Shown: piece after piece, positions 10,937 through 21,400 of the stretch
How the letters are laid out: every line of letters begins with the position of its first letter
How positions within the stretch are numbered: position 1 is the stretch's first letter
From: Rhizophagus irregularis
Lineage: Eukaryota; Glomeromycota; Glomeromycetes; Glomerales; Glomeraceae
Reading direction: 5' to 3'
Length of the DNA stretch: 64,000 nucleotides
Assembly: GCF_026210795.1 (NCBI RefSeq)
Contig: NC_089438.1
Location: 1,013,501 to 1,077,500, forward strand
Position numbers and translations under genes: made by a program
Notes under the pieces: generated by a model
Seen by the model: the letters and a program-made list of their open reading frames with translations, nothing else
Database searches by the model: none
Told to the model about the DNA's origin: nothing

Positions 10937-12251
10937 TGTTATCCCCGTCTGCCACCCAGTGGTAAACAAGCTTCCCTGCTTTAACGTATATTCGTTCTCC
11001 ATGAAACATTAATATTCTTGCTTGGTTTAGTTTTATTACTACTTAACTTTCAAATTGCGATAGCTCTCGCCACGATATTTCATCCTTTTTCTTCTTTCAA
11101 ATTTACGATAGTTCTCTTTACGAAAGTTTATATTTTTTCATTTCATAATTCTTGTTATGACATTAAATTCACCATGAATTTGTCCAATTAAAATTAATTA
11201 AGCGAACATTACAATAAAGTTTAGGGCGAACCTATTACCTTTAAAATAACATTACGCTTTACAAACAATTAATTAAACAAAATTACTTTTTCATCATAAG
11301 AAAATAGTAACAAAAACAATTGAAACGATTAATTTTCATATAAAGGGTATTTTATTTATTCTTCATAAAATTCACAATTAACTAATTTACTTAAAGTTTT
11401 ACATCGTATCTGACGACTGTGGAATTCACTTCCCATTCCCCTCCTATTTAAACCAACTTTCTTATTCTTTCTTTTCTTACTTCTTATTTCTTTCTAATAT
11501 TTTATGTTATGTGTTTTCTTTTATGTGCTATCTTATATGCTATTTATATATTATCTTTTCTAATATGTTATACTATTTTAATATGCTATCTTTTCTTCAA
11601 AATAATCTTTCAAATATTATGTCGTAAAGATATAATCCATCTTTTGTGGCTGTGCTATCTTTTCTTTAAAATAAAATAATCTTTCAAATATTATATCGTA
11701 AAGATCCATCTTCTGTGGCTGTGCTATCTTTTCTTTAAAATAAAATAATCTTTCAAATATTATATCGTAAAGATCCATCTTTTGTGGCTGTGCTATCTTT
11801 TCTTTAAATTAAAATAATCTTTCAAATATTATATCGTAAAGATCCATCTTTTGTGGCTGTGCTATCTTTTCTACTGCGTCTCGTCAGCTATTCTTCCACT
11901 GCGGCTGCAGTTCATCAATATTTTACATGTTTTTATTTTTTTGTTCCTTTAATTCACTATCCTTCCTTTTTATATGATTTATCATTTGTGGCTTATGATT
12001 ACACTCCTCCTAATTGTTCTTATTGTCGAACTTGATAAACTGGTTGTTAAGCCACATCGATCAACTCCCTACTTGATCTATTGGTTCTCCGTTAATCATT
12101 TAATAAACATTACATCATGTAGATCATTCCTTCTCCTAAAAGTTTATCCTTTCCGGTTAATTTTATCCAATCATGTAACTTTCTATTGTTTGATCTTTTA
12201 TTACATATTATTCCTCCATATTATGCGATTACTTCAGTATCTATGGCTACA
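10937..12251 (-). repeat. 3' LTR of element A
   Basis: 1,315 bp, plus-strand ends TGTTATCCCC and GGCTACA. Contains four copies of a ~64-bp minisatellite (about 11590-11875) with the phrase CCATCTTTTGTGGCTGTGC; the partner LTR has five. The two LTRs are otherwise very similar, implying a fairly recent insertion. Confidence 0.93.
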
Positions 12252-12268
12252 GTTTGCCCCCCACCTAA
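12252..12268 (-). promoter_or_regulatory. Polypurine tract of element A
   Basis: On the minus strand GGTGGGGGGCAAAC abuts the LTR start TGTAGCC. This is the expected place and composition for the plus-strand DNA primer of reverse transcription. Confidence 0.8.
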
Positions 12269-12281
12269 TATTTGAGTCCCA

Positions 12282-13477
12282 TCAAATTCGAACTATTACT
12301 TCAAAATTTGTCCTATCAATATATTCTTTCAGTAATTCACCATTTACTGGTGTTTTCAATATCTTCCCTTCTATAGTTTTAATTCTGTATGATCCTTTAG
12401 AAATTATCTCATGTACATAATAAGGTCCTTTCCATTTTTCTTCTAATTTTCCAGACCATTGTTTCTCTTTTGCTGCGTCATAATATAGTACTTTATCTCC
12501 GATTTGTAATTTCTGCTTTGTTCTATTCTTTTTATCATGGTATGATTTTTGTTTTTCCTGAGATTTCCTGACATTTTCTTTAGCTTGATTCCTAATGTTT
12601 GGTAATTCTTTGATTAACCCATTAACTCTCTCTGTCATGGTAATTTCCTTATCTTCTAAATCTAATAATGTCTTCATTTGTCTCCCATATATTAAATATC
12701 CTGGTTCCATTTTTGTTGAATCATTTCTTTTAGTTCGATACACGAACAATACTCCTGGTACTTTTAAATCCCAATCTTCGATATTACTTAGCTTTGCTAA
12801 TGATTCACATAATGTCTTATTAAATCTTTCAATTAACCCATTAGTTTTTGGATGATAAGGCGTTGAAAAGTTATGTTTTATCTGAAATTCCTCCATTAAT
12901 GATTTCACTAATTTATTATTGAAATGACTTCCTCTATCAGACTATCACTCAATATCTTCTTTGGACATCCATGCCTGCATATTATATCTTCATAAATAAA
13001 TCTTGCAATTTCTTTAGCATCTGCTGTTTCCAATGCCTTTGCTTCAGGCCATTTTGTAAAATAATCCATCGCTGTAACTATATATCTATTATTTCTCTTT
13101 GTTACTGGTAATGGTCCCACTACATCAATCCCCATTTGATAAAATGGTTCTATAACTTTGATTACATTCAGTTCGTGTTTTCCTATTGGTTTTCCTCTTC
13201 TCTGACAATTATCACATGATTTGACATAAGCTTCCACATCTTTTCTCATCCCTTTCCAATAATATCCATCTTTGATCCTATTATACGTTGCATCTATTCC
13301 AAAGTGTCCTGATAATTCATGATCGTGAGCTATGTACATTAATCCTTCAAATTCGTATTTTCTTATCACTCTTAGTCTTTTCTCATCTTTTATTTTGTAA
13401 ATTAATCCTTCTATAATTTCATATTCCCGTTCATCGTTGATATTTCTCGCTATCTTATTATATTCTTCCTCTTCCAT
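12282..13477 (-). pseudogene. Integrase of element A, frameshifted
   Basis: A separate integrase frame starts at ATG 13477. The N-terminal HHCC zinc domain is present (HDHELSGHFG, then CDNCQRRG), then the core with Asp in GIDVVGPLP, Asp in KILSD and Glu in NGLIERFNKTL. The C-terminal DNA-binding part has GDKVLYYDAAKEKQWSG and KWKGPYYV, the GPY/F module of Ty3/gypsy. An 8-nt insertion around 12934-12948, made by a TGATAG repeat, shifts the frame just after the second catalytic Asp; the rest continues at 12908-12282. Encoding integrase apart from RT is unusual and is shared with element B. Confidence 0.93.
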
Positions 13478-13489
13478 GTCTATGTTGTA

Positions 13490-13621
13490 ATTCTAAAAGC
13501 TAAAGTGTTGTAAAAGGTTGAAATGTTGTAAAGGGTTGAAGTGTTGTAAAAATTAAGGTGTTGTAAAAAAAAAATAAAGCGTCGTAAAGTTATTTTGCAA
13601 ATAAGGGTTAAAATGTTGTAT
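13490..13621. repeat. Short degenerate repeats between integrase and small ORF
   Basis: Repeated phrases of the form GTTGTAAA with GGTTGAA spacers, five or six times over 130 bp. Element B lacks this stretch, so it appears to have expanded in element A only. Confidence 0.6.
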
Positions 13622-13876
13622 TTATTCTCTTTTTATTATTTTCTTCCATAATATTTCTTTGTATATTTCAGTTCTACCTATGGTTGTTTCTATTTTTACT
13701 ATCTCCTCTTGTATTTCTTTAATTGATGATTCTTCCCTTTTGTTCCAATCATCAGTTTTTATGTTACCTAACCTTCTATTTTTATCTCTTAATTCAATAA
13801 TTTCTTCCTGAATATCTCTTAATGCTCTAATTAATGCTTCTATCTCTGAGTTTGTGTTTATTATTACCTGTTCCAT
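13622..13876 (-). CDS. Small coiled-coil protein of element A, unknown function
   Basis: 84 residues from ATG at 13876, rich in Glu, Lys and Ile with heptad-like spacing (for example EALIRALRDIQEEIIELRDK), so a coiled coil is likely. No domain recognised. It lies between the kinase-bearing pol frame and the integrase frame. Element B has a different 50-residue frame at the same place. It may be an accessory protein or a non-functional relic; being intact in an otherwise broken element is weak support for function. Confidence 0.45.
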   Translation of the reverse strand: MEQVIINTNSEIEALIRALRDIQEEIIELRDKNRRLGNIKTDDWNKREESSIKEIQEEIVKIETTIGRTEIYKEILWKKIIKRE

Positions 13877-13883
13877 ATATATT

Positions 13884-14033
13884 TTAATTTTTATCTCTCG
13901 ATTTATTTTTGATCTTTGGTATTTCTATCCTTCTTATATATTTTTCATTTCCTATAATCAATTTAGATCGTACCCATCCTAATCCTTTTTCTATTGGTCT
14001 TTCTTCTATTATCATATTGTTTCCATCTTCCAT
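13884..14033 (-). CDS. Tiny ORF downstream of the kinase, element A
   Basis: ATG at 14033 to TAA at 13884, 49 residues, beginning MEDGNNMIIEERPIEKGLGW and basic towards the end. The frame stays open upstream of the ATG for about 20 codons (LVDVYIIIRLKEK). No recognised domain. It could be a real accessory protein or part of a formerly longer frame; I cannot decide. Confidence 0.25.
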   Translation of the reverse strand: MEDGNNMIIEERPIEKGLGWVRSKLIIGNEKYIRRIEIPKIKNKSRDKN

Positions 14034-14239
14034 AATTAATTTCACCTTTTTCTCTTTTAGTCTTATTATAATGTATACATCTACTAGTATGAAGTTTCTC
14101 CTTCTTCAATCCTTAAATGGATAATTGTTTTGTTCTCTTCTTCTTTTATAGTTACTTTCAATATCTTATCGACCTTTACTCGATAGGTAAGAAACCAATT
14201 CATGTAATGATCTACTAATACCATTTTGGAAATATAATT

Positions 14240-16563
14240 TTAAGCTCTTTGGTGTTTTTCTATCTCCTTATATACTTTTCTCCAACTACTATTGTCGTTC
14301 CTAACTTCAATTTGACTGTATCTTTTGGTATCTTTGTATACATCCTGGTTTTCTTTAAACATTTTAACTATGTCCAAATATTCGTTTTTCTTTAATGTTG
14401 GGTATGACGATTTCTCCATTTTCTTCGTTTCTCTTCCAATATAATTTTCCCAACATACATCGCCATCTTTTTCCAAAAATATCACTATTGATTTATCTAT
14501 TGTTTCTTTTAACCTGAATATTTCTTTTTCCATCTCATGGTTCCCATGTGGAGTAATTAATCCTCTGTTGAAACTTTTCGTCTTCTGATAATAATATTCA
14601 CAATATGGCGATTTGTCTAGAATTATTATATCCGTATCTTCATCATATTCTAACATTCTTCTGTTTATTTGTTCTACTACTTCCTTTCTAAATTTCCATT
14701 CTGTTTCTAACTTTGATTCGTGAAATTCACCTTTGTCTTTTCTTCTCCTTTTGAATGTATTAAATCTTACTTTTAATCCTTGTTTTTCCCATTCTTTAAT
14801 TAAATTTTGTACTATACTTGTTTTTCCTAATCCATCCACTCCATCGATTATAATAACTTGTGGCTTATTTTCTCTTTCCAATTTCTTTAATACTTCTTTT
14901 TCTGTCTTATCCTCCAAATTCAAAAGTATTGCTTCTTTATCGGTAAAATATTTTTCATCATCCCATCTCCCTTTAAATCTTTTAGCATTATACCATTTAT
15001 TCCTAAATTTGATATATCTCAATTTCCCCTTATTACTTTCTATTTTTGTTATTTCTTGATTCTCGTTCCTTGCTGTTTCTTTTTCTTTAAATGTCAGTCT
15101 TGATAATCCATCTGCATTTTTAATTTTCTTTCCACTTCTATGTATTATTTTAAAATCAAATTGTTGTAATTTCATTACCCATCTCCTGTTTGTTCTTTTC
15201 CATCTGTTAATCCTTTTAATGCTGCATGATCTGTTATCACTATAAATTTCCTTCCTACCAAATATTTCTGAAAATGTTGTATTCCCCAAAATACTGCTAA
15301 GCATTCCAATTCTGTTGGTGGATAATTCTTTTCTGCTCCCACTGTACTCCTACTTGCGTAAGCTATTACAACCTCTTTATTTTCTCCATTCATTTGAGCT
15401 AACACTGCTCCTAATCCTATCTTAGATCCATCAGTTATCAATATAAATTCTCTACTGAAATCCGGATATACTAAAATTGGATTTTCTGTCAATTTTGTCC
15501 TCAATACGTCAAATGCTTCTTGTTGTTCTTCTTTCCATTCAAACTTTTCATTCTTTTTTGTTAAGTTAAGCAAAGGTTTTGCTATCTTCGAAAAACCTTT
15601 TATAAATCTCCTATAATATGAACATAATCCTAAAAATGATCTTACTTCTGTAACAGTTTTCGGCCTCCTCATATTTTCTATTTTCTCAACTTTCTCTTTA
15701 TCCGGTCGCAATCCATCCCTTCCTACTATATGCCCTAAGAAATTTATATTTCTCAATCCAAACTGACATTTCTTCAATTTTACAATCATATTATTCTCTC
15801 TCAATTTACTCAATACTTTATCTACATGTTCTATATGTTCCTCAAAATCTTCTGAATAAATCATTATATCATCTAAATACACTGTAACAAATTCTCCTAT
15901 ATATTCTTTTAATATTTTATCCATTAATCTCCGAAATGTTCCTGGTGCATTCTTCAATCCAAATGGCATAACATTGTATTCATATAATCCTTGTGAACAA
16001 ATGAATGCTGTTTTCTCTTTATCTTCTTCTGCCATTTCCACTTGATGATATCCCGCTGCTAAGTTCAAACTTGTGAACCAACTTCCCTTTCTAAATTTTT
16101 CTAACAATTCGTCTATCCAGGGTAAAGGATATTCATCTGACTTTGTCACATTATTTAGCTTTCTATAATCTATACAAAATCTATAATTTCCAGTTTTCTT
16201 TCCTGCTAACGTCACCGGAGATGCCCAATTACTCCATGATTCTCTTATCTTCCCCATCTTTAACAATTGCTCAATTTCCTTCTTTATAAATTTTCCTTTT
16301 TCATCAGTTTCTTTATATCTCTTTTGTGCTATTGGTCCTTGATTTTCTTCAATTATTATTTCATGTTTAACTGTATTTATCCTTCCCAGTTTCTCTTCGT
16401 CATATTCGAATATATCTTCATATTTCCTTATCAATTTTCTAAATGTTGTTCTCTCCTCATCGCTCATTTCTCCCAGATGTGTTTTCTTTTCAAATTTTTC
16501 TTCTTTGCTCTCATTTAGCATCTTTACTGTCTCTCCTTCATTCAGAAAGCCAAGACTATTCAT
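14240..16563 (-). pseudogene. RT-RNase H-kinase polyprotein of element A, frameshifted
   Basis: Starts at ATG 16563, which overlaps the protease stop as ATGA. RT follows with FCIDYRKLNNVT, LNLAAGYHQVEM, NVMPFGLKNAPGTF and catalytic VYLDDIMIY. RNase H has ILITDGSKIGLGAVLAQ (Asp kept; usual ITDAS), an Glu in YPPTELECLAVFW and Asp in VITDHAALKG. Near 15175-15190 a deletion of about 10 nt relative to element B shifts the frame; the second frame (15304-14240) carries the rest of RNase H (IIHRSGKKIKNADGLSRL) and then a P-loop kinase-like domain described separately. Stop at 14240 separates it from integrase. Confidence 0.93.
14243..14875 (-). other. Thymidylate-kinase-like domain fused to pol, element A
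   Basis: About 210 residues, the length of dTMP kinases. Walker A is IIIDGVDGLGKTS (about residues 151-163 of the second pol frame), very like the EGxDGxGKT of dTMP kinases. Then come IIILDKSPYCEYYYQK, in the place of the DRxxxSxxAYQ motif, and VIFLEKDGDVCWENYIGRET, like the LDVDPExAxxRxxxRG lid-side segment. The open frame is undamaged over the whole domain. By family it would phosphorylate a deoxynucleoside monophosphate (dTMP to dTDP), possibly supplying dNTPs for reverse transcription. Related deoxynucleoside kinases are the main alternative. The substrate is an inference. Confidence 0.8.
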
Positions 16564-16958
16564 TTTTCCTCATCTCTCTTTTCTCTATCAGTTTTTACAA
16601 TCGATAACAACTCTTCTTTTTCCATCTCCTCATATTCATCTTCACCCTCTGACTCTTCACTAGAATTGCCATCTATATCATCTATATTCTTTGGATCTTC
16701 ATTAAATTCACCCCTATTCTCTGACTCCTCAAATTCAACATTTTTCTTTCCTCTAAAATCAATTGGTATTTCATATACTCCATTATCCCATTCTATTGTT
16801 AACAGACCTTCTTTCATATTTATTATCCCATATCTTAATAAATCAGTTCCTAATATCAAATCTTTTCTTCTCGAGTCAATTACTTCGAACTCTAAAGGTA
16901 TTTCTAAATTTTCATCAATTTCTATTCTAATTTCCACTCTTCCTAATGAAGCTATGTT

Positions 16959-18271
16959 TAGAGCTCCGAATGGGTCGGGTCGGGTCGGGTAATTGACTTG
17001 ACCCGACCCAAGGCAAGTCATGAATTTGGTGACCTTACCCGAATATCACGGGTCAGTTCGGATACCCGACCCGACCCATTGACCCGATATATTTTGGGTC
17101 AAAAAAACGTTTCGGCACTTTTTATTACGCCAAAACGTCTTTTTTTTTGTTTCTTCTAATGAAAAACGTTGGACCCGACATTTTTAAATTAAAGAAACAA
17201 TTTTTTTTTGTTTCTTTTAATAAAAAACGTCAAACCCGACGTTTTTTAATAAAGAAACATTTTTTTTTTGTTTCTTTTAATGAAAAAACGTCAAACCCGA
17301 CGTTTTTTAATTAAAGAAACATTTTTTTTGTTTCTTTTAATGAAAAAACGTCAAACCCGACGTTTTTTAATTAAGGAAACATTTTTTTTGTTTCTTTTAA
17401 TGAAAAAACGTCAAACCCGACGTTTTTTAATAAAGAAACATTTTTTTTTGTTTCTTTTAATGAAAAAACGTCAAACCCGACGTTTTTTAATTAAAGAAAC
17501 ATTTTTTTTTGTTTCTTTTAATGAAAAAACGTCAAACCCGACGTTTTTTAATTAAAGAAACATTTTTTTTGTTTCTTTTAATGAAAAAACGTCAAACCCG
17601 ACGTTTTTTAATTAGAGAAACATTTTTTTTGTTTCTTTTAATGAAAAAACGTCAAACCCGACGTTTTTTAATTAAAGAAACATTTTTTTTGTTTCTTTTA
17701 ATGAAAAAACGTCAAACCCAACGTTTTTTAATTAAAGAAACATTTTTTTTGTTTCTTTTAATGAAAAAACGTCAAACCCGACGTTTTTAATTTAAGAAAC
17801 ATTTTTTTTTGTTTCTTTTAATGAAAAAATGTCAAACCCGACGTTTTTTAATTCAAGAAACATTTTTTTTTGTTTCTTTTAATAAAAAACGTCAGGTTTG
17901 ATGTTTTTTAATTAAAGAAACTATTTTTTTTGTTTCTTTTAATAAAAAACGTCAGGTTCGACGTTTTTTAATAAAGAAACATTTTTTTTGTTTCTTTAAT
18001 CGAACCCAATGTTTTTAATAAAAAAAGACGTTTTTGTAATTATTTTTAATGAAAAAACGTCGGATTCAGGTCAGTTTGGCATTTTTTTATATATATAAAA
18101 TGCTGAAACGTCTTATTTTTGACCGAAATATGTCGGGTCAATGGGTCGGGTCGGGTACCCGACTGCGACTGACCCGACCCGAGGTCGGGTCATTAAATCT
18201 GCTACCCGACCTGAATTTTTCGGGTCAACCCGTCAGGTCACCCGATCCGTCGAGTTAAATTCGAAGCTCTA
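16959..18271. mobile_element. hAT-like element with internal 60-bp array, inside protease
   Basis: Ends TAGAGCTCCGAA and TTCGAAGCTCTA are inverted repeats with one mismatch, flanked by a perfect 8-bp duplication GCTATGTT (16951-16958, 18272-18279). Subterminal (GGGTC)n and its complement form long complementary arms. The core (about 17150-18060) is roughly 15 tandem 60-bp units, each with GAAACA..TGTTTC and AAACGTC..GACGTTT dyads. The 60-bp unit is a multiple of three, so long repeat-peptide frames appear on the plus strand; they are artefacts. Eight-bp duplications point to hAT-type transposition. Confidence 0.9.
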
Positions 18272-18476
18272 GCTATGTTATTTCCATCTGCTATTGTTAA
18301 TACAACATCGCTTTTCTTCGTTATTGGTATATTTAATTCTTTTCTCAGTTCATTCGTTATTACTGAAGGTCCTGCTCCTGTATCAACTAATGCTCTAATC
18401 ATTTTTCCTTCAATTATTATATTACATCTTGTTGCTTGTGATTTTTCTTCTTTCTGATTAATATTCTTTAATTCCC

Positions 18477-18489
18477 CCGAGTGTAGTCA
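18477..18489 (-). promoter_or_regulatory. Probable Gag-Pol stop-codon readthrough site, element A
   Basis: The Gag stop is TGA followed by CTACACTCGG, and the protease frame continues in phase without another stop up to the active site. UGA followed by CUA is the classic leaky context used by several viral readthrough proteins. Element B has the identical 13 nt at its Gag-protease border. Confidence 0.75.
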
Positions 18490-21400
18490 ATATCTCAAAC
18501 CATTTAATAATTTCTTCCTTACTTCTGGTCTTTCATTCATCATTTGTCCCCAATTAATTGGTACGCTTGAATTTACAAATTGTTCAAATGGATCGAAATC
18601 TCCAACATTTGGTATATTTTGATTTAGCTTCACTTTCTCGTTTGTACATTCTTTAGAAAAATGTCCTTGTTGTCCACAATTGCTACACCTATTATTATTC
18701 TTTCTAGTTTCATATCCTTTCTGTAATTGTTCTTTTGTAAAACCTCTCTTATTATTCTCCTGTGCTTTTTGTTGTTGTCCTTGCCATTGTGCATTTCTTC
18801 TTCTATCTCTTTCATCATTCATAACCTTGTCTTTATTTCTTTCACTCTTTCTAGGTGATACTGGGAACATATCGTATCTTTCCTCATTTTCATAGTTATT
18901 CACTTCATATCCATCAAATCCATTATTATTATAGTTATCATACCCATCACCTTCATTATATCCATCATATTCATCATTATATTCCATATTATACACATTA
19001 TGTCCTCCACCATAGTATTCTTCTTCAAGATAATTAACTTGATTATTTCGGCTATATGACCCTCTATTATTTCCTCCATATGATCTTCTTTGACCTTCCC
19101 TACAAACTCTAGAAGTATATCCTTTTCTTCCACATGTATAACAAGTCATTCTATCCCAGTTCATATTATTTCTTTGGACATTATTATTTCCGATCGGTCT
19201 CCTATCATTCCCATTCCTTTGCATTACATGTGTTTCATTTCTTTGCATTATATGTGCTTCCAACCTTTTCATTCCATCGATTAACTCATCCCATTCATCA
19301 CTTTTAACTTCTTTATTTTGTAATTCTTTTGCGATTGGATTCATTCCTTTATACTTATTTGTCTCGTCTTTCAAAATTTCTTCCATGTTTTTCTCTTGTC
19401 CTACTCGTTTCATATCCAACCCTGTTGTTTTCATTAACAATTCATCTTTCGCTTCCTCTTCTCTTTTTGCCTCATTAACTGCATCATTCAGATTCGTCAG
19501 ATTACTTCTCCTAACATGGTAACCTAGCATGGCATCTAACCCTTGAATAAAATAATTTACTTGATATAAATCATCTAACGCATGACCTCTAGTCGCAATT
19601 CTTAATATCGATCTAAATCTTCTAGTATACTCTTCAACACTTTCATTTGTTCCCTGTTTAATTCTTGCTAGTTCCAACATTTTTCTTCTTTGAACATCAT
19701 TCCTAGTAAATCTGTCGATTAATCTTCTTTTTAAATTCCTGTCCTCATTATGATCACACCAATTCACTAAATTAACTGCTACCTTTTCTTTTTCTTCATT
19801 ATACCATTGTAATGCGATTCCTCTCAAACAAGTTATGGCTATATTTGCCTTATTTTGTCTACACACACCTCCTCCAACATTTCCTTCTGGTCGTCCACTT
19901 ACTGTAAATGCTATCTCAAATTGTCTAATCCAATCATTAATATCTTCATTCTCTTTTCCACTAAAAGTTGGCATACCTACTATTCCCCCCATTCCTGCGG
20001 TTTGAATCCTATCCGCCAAAGTCTGTCCTGCTCCTAATGCATTATCTAATGCATTTGGTGCTAATCCCATAGCATTTTCCATTATTCTCCTTATTTGTAC
20101 TTCATTTGCCATATTTACTATATTCTCTTGAAATAATTCTTGTAAATTGTAATCAGATATTTCACTTTCCATGTCAGAATTTTTAAAATTTAATGAACTA
20201 TTCGAATCTGAATTTTGATTCAGACCAAAACCTCCTGTATTTATAACATTTTCGATTTTATTTTCAGATTCCTCTTCTTCAAAATCTTCATCACTTCCAT
20301 CCCATATTTCATATTCTTCTGGACTTAATATTTCTCCAATCTTTTCTGAATCATCTGTATTATCTTCTTCTGATTCTTCATTATCACTCTTTTCACCACT
20401 TTCTTCACTATCTATCACTCCTGCTTGTTCTTTCAACAACTTATCTAACTTCTTCTTTAGTTCTTTTTCTGACTCATTTTTATTTTCTTGAAAGATTTCA
20501 ATAAATTCTTTATCTAAAATTTCTCCATCTGTATATCCCATACTAGTTAATCTTAACAATTCCTCTTCAATTATCATTATTCCAATATCCTCAAAAATCT
20601 TCTGTAATCTTTTTACCCGATCATCAATTTCATTAATATCTTCTTCTTCACAATCTCTGCATACAGTTCCTCCTAATCTAAACATATCATTCATCCATCT
20701 TATTTCACATCTTTCACACCAAGTTGTATTCTCATTTAACCACTTATGAATCTCTTTTCTTAATTCTTTATCTTCCAAATTTATCATTTCCATATATTCT
20801 TCCACAAATTCTTTAGTTATTATTATTCGATTATTTACTCCAAAACTTTTTATCCTTTGAATTTCTGATACATCTATTTCGTATCCCAATTTTTCTAAAT
20901 CATCTTTTAATTCTGCTAACTCATCTTGTTCATCTTTCTGCATTTCTTTAATACATTCCCCACATTCATTATCTGTTCTGTCCATTTCAAATCTCCTATT
21001 ACCACATCTTTTACATATTACTGTTTCTTTTTCTAACCATTCTCTTATCTCCAATTCTTTTTCCCTTTCATCCATTTCCTCTACCTCTTGGACTTTATCT
21101 ATAAATATTTTTGTTACCAATATATCCATTTCTATCATCAACTTTATTCCTATCTTCCAAATGTATCTCAATTGATCTTCATCTATAGAACTTGTCCTTC
21201 TCTTTAATTCACTAAATTTCCATGATTTGTCTCCTATTATTATCTCTAATTCTTCCTCAGAACTATTTTCTAATTCGTAACTCGCTGGACTACCTTCACT
21301 TTCTGAATCCTCTGGTTCTTTTGTAAAGCCCCTAGTGTCTATAAATATTCTTATTATCTTTTGTATCATATTCTTATGATGTTCTTGAACATTATCTATT

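Larger units (their letters stand above)
16560..18489 (-). pseudogene. Aspartic protease of element A, split by a hAT-like insertion
   Basis: Reads in the Gag frame after the Gag TGA. The active-site motif LVDTGAGPSVI is at about 18392-18360 and is followed by TIADGNNIA. The 1,313-bp insertion 16959-18271 breaks the frame at that point. The remainder resumes as NIASLGRVEIRIEI, with the ILGTDLL motif of retroviral-type proteases, and then an acidic linker (GNSSEESEGEDEYEEMEKEE) to the TGA at 16560. Without the insertion it would cut Gag and Pol; as it stands it cannot. Confidence 0.9.

Noticed and set aside
12595-12855. Plus-strand frames inside integrase and other pol genes
   Set aside because: Antisense shadows of A-rich coding sequence; the minus strand holds all domain motifs.
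16560-16563. ATGA overlap between protease and RT as a conserved recoding signal
   Set aside because: Element B has the same AAATGAATAG word at 46198-46207, but at a different point of the protein and followed by an in-frame linker, so the match is probably chance.
17268-17790. Long repeat-peptide frames with KKRQTRRFLIKET
   Set aside because: Translation of a 60-bp satellite inside a transposon; unit length is a multiple of three and no start context or conservation exists.
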